From Tretioscincus oriximinensis (Eukaryota; Chordata; Lepidosauria; Squamata; Gymnophthalmidae), in assembly GCA_022410635.1 (NCBI GenBank), contig JAJVDF010000455.1:780738-844737 (forward strand): 64,000 nt of DNA, written 5' to 3'. Each line of letters begins with the position of its first letter. Position 1 is the first letter of the stretch. The notes under the pieces are model-generated. The model was not told the DNA's origin, did no database searches, and was given only the letters and a program-made list of their open reading frames with translations. The position numbers and the translations under genes were made by a program. This document shows, piece by piece, positions 57,041 to 64,000 of the stretch.

Positions 57041-58315
57041 TATATATATAAAGAAGACCTCCTTTCCCCATTTGTTTTAAACGTATCTAAATATATAGAA
57101 TAATGGTGTATTTGGGTAGTTTTGTAATACACAAAATGAAGGAACAAAAACTGTTTATGGTAGCATTGTTGTAGTTTCACTGATATCAGCATCCCAAGCA
57201 ATACACTGGCATGGTTTAATTGAAAAAAAACATAGTTGCTATAGCTGTCAGATCTCTGGAGGGAAGGAAAGAGAGAGACTGAGGGAGAAAAAAGAAACAC
57301 ATTCCTGTGAAAGCCACACACCCACACACATAAACCTTGTTATTTTTCACATTCTAGAAAAAGCCACTATTTGACTTGGTAACCTGCTACTTAATTTGAC
57401 ACAAAACTGCCACTTTTTTCATTTTATGGTACAACATTTCTTCTTCTAAGAAGGGAGATACTTAGGACATGAAATGGCAACTGTCAGGAGACAATTTCAC
57501 AAGAGATGAACTTGGATGGAAACGTACATGCTGTCATAAGTCTTGGAAGGTTTTTTTTAAAAAAACAGAGAAGAAATGGTGTCTGGGTGATGTGCAGACA
57601 GAAGTGTTGCTTTTTTGTGCTTTTTACCATCCAAGGTAACATCTTTGGCTCTCACCATAGTAAGGAACAACAGAGCAAAGTCTATGATTGACTTCAGGTA
57701 TCTCAGACAAGGGACAGTTGTGGGATTTTCTTTAGCTCTGGCAATTGCCTCTTGTGGTCACTGCCATATTGAAAGAGGCAAACTTAGGGGCCTACCTCTG
57801 TTTGCAAGCTCTTTGCATAATTAATTAATGTCCTTATTTATATATTATCATTATCTTGAAATATTTTCCTTTTTACTGTCAGACAAATGGAAACCAACAA
57901 ATAAGGAACAATTTCCACCAGACTGCATCCAAGTTCTGACTTTCACAACTCGAAACATCTTATTTTGAGTTGTGAACTATTTGAGTGTATAAAGCCAATT
58001 GTCCAGAAATTTATTCTTAAGTTTCCTTCACCTCTATGAATGCTTCTGCCAATTCACATAATAGAAAATATATAAATATGTAAAATAATGTGTCCTTCAA
58101 TAACACAAACACCAATGAGAAAGACTAGATGTTTTAATCACAATATGACATTAAGTAGCTACATTAAAACAACATGTTTCTTCTGATAACAATAAACAAC
58201 AGGAGAAAACCACTTTGTTTATATCACTTGTGTGCAGTGAAAAATATTGCAAATGCTTAAGAGTATTTAATAGATACTCTTTAATAGAATATTTAATAGA
58301 AAGAATACTCTAGAA
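57041..58315. other. Unique AT-rich sequence, no gene seen
   Basis: It starts with a short TATATATATA run. No coding frame is supported. Confidence 0.4.
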
Positions 58316-58460
58316 CATGAGAACGTAAAAGCATAAGAGGAGCCCTGTTGAATGTGGCCGGAACCCATCTAGTCCAGCACTCTGTTTCACACTGTTGCCC
58401 ACCAGGGCAATCTGGAATAGAAGAAGGCAAAATCGTCACCTGCTCTCTACTCCCTGCAAA
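58316..58460 (-). mobile_element. CR1 3' UTR, reverse orientation
   Basis: GCATAAGAGGAGCCCTGTTG, CCCATCTAGTCCAGCACTCT and CTGTTGCCCACCAGGGCAAT match the reverse CR1 terminus as at 36641. Confidence 0.8.
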
Positions 58461-59356
58461 GGAGACTCAATACTCTATTACTGATATCATCCAAAATTTC
58501 CTTATGTCATTCCATCATGGCCAGTATGAGGAATGATTTGAGATATCTGAAAGTATATTTGATTTAAACTGTTGTTAATTAAAAGCCGTGACCAGAAACC
58601 ATGGTTTTATTCTGGCTTGTTTAAGAAAAGTCATAGGCAAAGCTCCTGAAGTGTTGTCAGAATAGTTCCATTTTGCACTAAGACTTTTCTTTCTCTGTAC
58701 TCATAATGATAGAAGATAATCAGGGTTTGCGAGTCAAGTTATTCTTGGATGACTAGGCAAGCGTATTTAGAATACATCCTGTCAGATGCTGTAGGAACAC
58801 AAATCTTAGAACAGGTAAACACATCAAACCTCTAAAGAACAACAGGCACGTAGCATTTGCAATGATAAATGGCACTTTTTTTGACATACATTAAGAACAG
58901 CAAAACAGATTTTGAAAAGATGCAATGATTGGTGGACTAGAATGTGAGCCAGATCAGTTCATTCTGCATTTTAATGAAACCAGGCCAACATCTGGTCACT
59001 CTTTATCATATTAAATGTTCTCTCAGCCTATCACATAGGGAGCTTGGAAATAATATGAAGAGAGAAAGATCATGTGTTTTTTGTGGCTAGAAACTGTAGA
59101 TGGTGAGTCATAGATAGTTCTGGGTATGTGCTATAGCATATGCCATGGAGTCAATTTCTGTTTCAGACCAAGCATTATAAGCCATGAGTAATGTAGAATG
59201 GATTGAAGAATCATTCAATGGACAGTGCCCCATTCTGTCACTTCTTTGTAGTTTAAGTTGCACTCTGGAAACATTTTGCAAAGCTCTGGATATGTCTATG
59301 GCTAATGGATTCAAGATTATCAGTGACATTTGATGGGGTATTTCTCTTGCTGTTGT
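58461..59356. other. Unique AT-rich sequence, no gene seen
   Basis: I see no supportable gene or repeat. Confidence 0.4.
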
Positions 59357-59826
59357 GAACATAAGAACATAAGAAGAGCCATACTGGATCACTTGCTTAA
59401 GTTGAAGTGCATTTGCCACTTTGATGCCCACTCACCCAAGTTCAATAAATCACTCTGGAGTACCTTACAATCATTTTCAGTTTTCACTACCCTGAACAGT
59501 TTAGTGTCGTCAGCAAACTTGGCTACTTCACTATTTACCTCGGCATCCAGATCATTTATAAATATTTTGAAAAGCAAGGGTCCCAGTACAGATCCCTGGG
59601 GTACCCCATTTCTTACCTCTTTCCACTCAGAGAACTGTCCATTTAATACTACCCTCTGTTTTCTATCTTTTAGCCAGTTTCCAATCCAGGACAAAGTCTG
59701 TCCTCTTATACCATGAGTAATGAGCTTTTTTAGAAGCCTTTGATGTGGGACTTTATCAATTGCTGCTACATATAGACATCCTGAAAGCAGGATAAAACAA
59801 AGCAATACTCTATTTGTGTTCTCCAA
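59357..59826 (-). pseudogene. CR1 RT palm fragment joined to the CR1 3' terminus
   Basis: On the minus strand, coding starts within motif A (IDKVPHQRLLKKLITHGIRG) and runs through LSWIGNWLKDRKQRVVLNGQ, motif B GVPQGSVLGPLLFKIFINDL, and motif C FADDTKLFRVVKTE to KWQMHFNLSK. The motifs look intact except that the first aspartate-bearing part of motif A is missing. At 59391 it jumps straight to the last ~35 bp of a CR1 (AACATAAGAACATAAGAAGA on plus), so the C-terminal domain and most of the 3' UTR are deleted. The 5' part is truncated near 59775, and the N-terminal ~20 codons of the frame are not CR1-like. Confidence 0.88.
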
Positions 59827-62800
59827 AATTATATCTTAAGAGTCCCCCTCTGACTCCCCAAAATTGTATTCCCCAAAAATGTTTACTCCTTCAAAATCTA
59901 TCCGTAGTACATATTTTAATTCAATTCAGCAGGCTTTACAACATGTGGGTGAACTACAAATTTACAAACTTGAAGAATGCTTAGAGACATTCAGCCATGA
60001 CAAAGGTGGTCTGCTTCATTTGTTATAAACTAATATCTACTGTGTTCTGGTAGCAGGGCAGACATAATTATAACAAACCAGCACAGTACTTTACCAAGTC
60101 CTTATTATTATCCAGTAGTATCTGGATACCATTAATACCACTGATTGAAAATTAAAATAGATGGTCCCAGCTAACTCTTGGTTCATATGCTGTCTAAATT
60201 AGAGTTTCAATAATCACTGCCTCTTAATGGCTAACAAAAAAGTATTCTTGTTTTCCTCCTGTGTCCTTTATGAGTTCCATAAATAACTAATTAACCTCTA
60301 TGACAAAAGTCAGTATTAAAAGGGGAGGCAGTCTCTGTGCATAAGAAGCAGGCATGTCTGCAAAGATCTCCCGAACTAGATGAATCAGACACTCTCAACA
60401 CAATATTCTCTCCTGAATTAAATGCTTATTGACTCCACATTAATATCCATTTAGTAATCTGCCTTTTTTGTTTGTTTTCATATAGCATTCAGTTTTTACT
60501 GTAGAACAAAATTGTGGAGTTTAGAAATATGAATATTAAAAAAGGATTTAATTAAATCTGTTGCCTGAAACCTCTGTCTAAAGCTATAATGACAAATTTA
60601 GTCCATATTTATTATGGTGCACAAGGGACTTTAACTAGATCATTAGTTTATATGCCTTACTCAGTAGTGAAGTTCTAAAACTTTACATTTTGCATATTGT
60701 TACATTATTCATTTTCCCAACTAGGCATAAAATACAGCTTCCCAAGAGTACAATACCTAATTCTTCAAAATATACAAAGATAGTAATAAAATGATTAAAT
60801 TACAACTCTTACATCTGTACTGCTTGTCTTATTATAAAATAAAAAATGCTTTAAAATGCAGACAAGGTATTTAATTGATTCAAAGCTACATTTTCTGCTA
60901 TCCACATTCAAGAGGCAAATTACAGAACTTTTTGTATGATGTGGCTTATGAATAGGCATATGCTACAAAGCTCAGCCAAAGTGGGGTAGAATTACTATGG
61001 TCGAAATATGGTGGGATCCATGAGTAAATAATGCAGTGAGTTTGCCCCTGTTTTGGTTTTGAAACCTTAACAAACAACGTTAAACCTGCCTAAAATGAAA
61101 CATTTAAATGCTCCCATAAACCATTCGCTATCAGTGCAAACCTTGTTTGAGGTTTTCCTTATTAATTACACATTAACAAATGTTTAATCCAATCATGGAA
61201 ATGTGGTAGCAGAGGTGACTGTGAGAAATTGCCTCTGGCACAGTTTTTGAGCTCATTGCAACAGACCAACTGAGGGCCAACATGAATAAAAAATTAATGA
61301 AATTTCAAATCACAACCAACTCCTTTCATTAGGATAGGTATAAAAAGTGTATTTCCCCTCAATCCTAGACACACATTATTTCTTTAGATACTTGTCATTA
61401 AATTTAGTCAGAATTGACTTCTCTTTTCAAAAACTGACACTGAGATTTTCCTAAAAAAATTTAAAAGGCCACAGGTCAGTAGGAGACCAGAGTCTGTAGC
61501 AGAAAGTATGAACTATTTCTGAATCTCTGATACCCAAGACAAGACACAGGGATTATAAATGAGCATTCTTCACTTTTGCAAACCAACTGCATTTTTAAAA
61601 CACAAAGAAACAAAATCTTTCTGGTTTGTTTCTCTTCTTAAATAGTAGATTTTGCTTGAGACAAAAATGTCCCTATATGTTCCCTTGACATGTATCTTCC
61701 AGATACGTTTTATGACAAAATCAAACAAAAATAAAAGGAATGTGGTAGTGGTGGGGAAGAGATACAATCTTTTTGTTGTTATTATCATGACTGCTTCTTT
61801 TACAAATCAACATGAAGCAAATAGCTGTACAGTTTGGCTGATAAAGTTTGCCTGTTCTCAAGCAAATCCAGTTCACTTAGTCCCTTAAAGATTGAACTCT
61901 GAATTGCAAAGGGCTGATCGTGTGGAATTCAAATCACTAGAAAAAGCTGCCATTAAAAAAGGGGGAGTGAAAAGAACCTGTCATTTACCAGTGCTATAAA
62001 AAGTGAGCTAGAATCTTCCACTTTAGAACAGCACCTTTGCACAACATAACCACTTGTAGAAAGATAAAATATTTTTGAATACATGGATGAGGATTTGAGG
62101 ACCTGAGCTTGGGACACAGATAAACTTGTTTTATTAGAGGACATCCCTTGATAAATAAAATCTTCATCTGGCCTTTGTCCACTGCTATTCTAAATGAGCC
62201 TAGTCAGCCTGGCCCATGTTTTTTCGTTTCATTTTCCCAAGCCAAATGACTAGCATCTGCTGTCACAAAGCTGTCACACAATCAGTAGTGGAAGATTTCT
62301 AAGGAATATAATGGCTCAAGAATGAATATATGACACCGCAGCTCGCATCTAGGCGGCAGAGAACAGCAATCCATTTGAAAAGAGCAACACTACTGTTCCC
62401 CCACTTCTCAGCAAGTACATTGTATTACAAATCTTTATTTGGACTCAAGACGTTGACAGGTCAATTGAACAGAATAAGTCTAGTTTATGATGCAGTTGTC
62501 AGAAGTGGTTAAAGCAGGAGTCTGTTTACCGGCGCCCTGAGATATTCCAACAATTTTTCTTGCAAACCAGCACCTTGAGGTTAATTACTTTACCAATTTG
62601 AGTAAATGGCAAGCCATATTCCCATCTGTCTCCATTAGTTCCCCACTATTTCTCAATTTATGATGACTGGGGTCAAGGCTGTGGTACAAAAGAAGAGGTA
62701 ATAAAGCATGAATAGAGTAATTTTCTGTTTATACAAATGTGGTAGCCATAGCATAAATAAAAAGAAGACATTTTAAAAATGCCATGTTTTAAAAATCTTA

Positions 62801-63400
62801 GACTACTAAATATAGTTAGAGAAGAAGCACAAATGTAGACAATGATTTGTAGGTTCTTGTCATTTGATGCTATTATCTCAAACTTTTAAAAGCAAATTGT
62901 TTTCACTTGAAACTAAGTAACTGTTGAAGAGAACCGTTGGGCCATATTACTTGAGGGAAATTACCCCAAGCCCTTTCATTGATGTGAAAGGCTATTTTAT
63001 TTTGGTATATAGAACAGATTTAATGTTGAAATCACTTTAAGGCTTATTTAAGTTTCTTATAAAATAAGCATTAGAAGATAAAAGGTAAAAAATTCTTCAT
63101 TCTTACTGACTTGGATGAGACATAATGATGAATGGTAGTTAATCACTCAAAGGATGAACCACTGCATTCCCTCTTGGGATTACCTCAAGAAGATTGGAAG
63201 CTTCTGTTCTCATCTTTGCACTATATCTAATTCTATGTTCTACATGGCATATGTTTTTTGGCAACTGCAGAACATTCAAGTTTTAGGATGCTCTTAACTT
63301 AGGGTTGTCATATTTCCATTTTTTTAAAAAAATCTACAGGTATTATAAACAATCCTGTCTCCTCCCAACTTGCCCTCAGCCCACCGCCATCGCTCACAAA
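59827..63400. other. Long unique AT-rich interval, no gene seen
   Basis: No gene or repeat is supported. The stretch ~62180-62520 (TTTTCGTTTCATTTTCCCAA ... GACACCGCAGCTCGCATCTA) is less AT-rich and without repeats. It might be a conserved noncoding element, which only cross-species alignment could show. Confidence 0.4.
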
Positions 63401-64000
63401 CAGGGTGGATAAAAATCAATGTTTTGTTAAAAAAATTNAAAAAATCGGATTTTTTTAATTTAAATCGGGGTTTTTTCAATAAACTGCTTTTTGAGGAAAA
63501 TATTTTACCATCCAAAGGTTCTTCCATCATGAGATAAAGCTGAGTTGTTTAACTCGGTAGAATAAAGGCTGTATATGTGTAACATTCACAATGCCATGCT
63601 CTTCCAGAGGTTTCTGTAGGATTAGTGGGCAGTTTCTCTCCTATATTATCACAGATGCTCGCTTTACTTACGCAGTTCTCAAAACTGAATTTGACTCCGC
63701 AGAGGTCCCAGCCTCTTCTTCACAGCAAAAATGTTACAACATGAACAGAGTTAAGAAAAAGACCTTAATCCTATTGTTCTACAAACCTATGAATACAGAA
63801 TCAACCCCTTCAGTGCCAAGTCCAAGAAGTTAGACAATATGTTTCTGATTGTTTGGAGTGGAATAGATCTGCACAACACAAGAAGAATGTGAATCTAAGT
63901 GTGAGGAGGAGGAAGGGCAANCANACAAGAAAATGAAAGTGAAACTTTGAGCACAATACTGCAGCATAGCCACAGACAGACAAGTCTGGATCTGTTTGTG
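63401..64000. mobile_element. DNA transposon, partial, runs off the window
   Basis: It starts CAGGGTGGATAAAAATCAAT with T-rich 'aatcggattttttt' repeats. It continues with TTCTCTCCTATATTATCACA, CTTTACTTACGCAGTTCTCA, CCAAGTCCAAGAAGTTAGAC and CACAACACAAGAAGAATGTG. The order agrees with an amniote DNA repeat that I recall from turtle and lizard sequence. CAGGG-type ends suggest hAT, but this is not proven. The right end is outside the window. Confidence 0.5.

Overview
The window looks like vertebrate nuclear DNA, most likely from a squamate reptile (inference). The evidence is its mix of interspersed repeats: CR1 LINEs ending in CTTCTTATGTTCTTA-type octamers, other CR1 copies ending in TAGAATCATAGAG (minus strand), L2-like 3' ends with 'GAGACCTTTGGGTATAGGG ... 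AAATAAATAAA', tRNA-derived SINEs sharing that tail, and many small fold-back and TIR DNA elements. I recognise no intact host gene, rRNA, tRNA gene, CRISPR array or bacterial-type operon. The sequence is best read as intergenic or intronic. Isolated N bases (most before 4.1 kb, others near 16.45, 41.66, 63.44 and 63.92 kb) indicate a draft assembly.

Layout. 0-8 kb: a 927-bp TIR transposon, a degenerate array of ~95-bp units split in two, a GC-rich block, and CR1/L2 3' ends. 8-19 kb: mainly unique AT-rich DNA, with a GC-rich hairpin repeat, an old CR1/L3 copy, a possible microexon, a composite repeat carrying an AAGCTTTCG core, and two fold-backs. 19.4-21.6 kb: the most complete CR1, with endonuclease, partial RT and C-terminal parts, broken by stops, an internal deletion and a nested fold-back insertion. 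22-33 kb: a TA-flanked MITE, a ~520-bp fold-back element, LINE tails and unique DNA. 34.4-35.8 kb: a cluster of purine/pyrimidine strand-asymmetric tracts including a long CTT repeat. 36-39.8 kb: an L2-type RT fragment, AAGCTTTCG-core repeats, a perfect 35-bp hairpin and a CR1 lacking its catalytic palm. 41 kb: a probable solo LTR. 45.7-48.8 kb: two head-to-head SINEs, a coding-like remnant, and a 5'-truncated CR1 whose remaining frame is open. 48.9-50.6 kb: a DNA-transposon arm containing a ~950-bp GC-rich insertion with promoter-like and polyadenylation-like signals on the minus strand. 50.1-57.0 kb: a ~538-bp segment present twice at about 99% identity, the second copy abutting a 44-bp inverted repeat. 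57-64 kb: largely unique AT-rich DNA with two CR1 fragments, ending in a DNA transposon that runs off the window.

No genes here work together as a pathway. What deserves follow-up is structural: a recent local duplication next to an inverted repeat, a GC-rich candidate promoter inside a transposon, a fold-back repeat family with 9-14 bp flanking duplications, a perfect hairpin, and two coding-like stretches that I cannot name.
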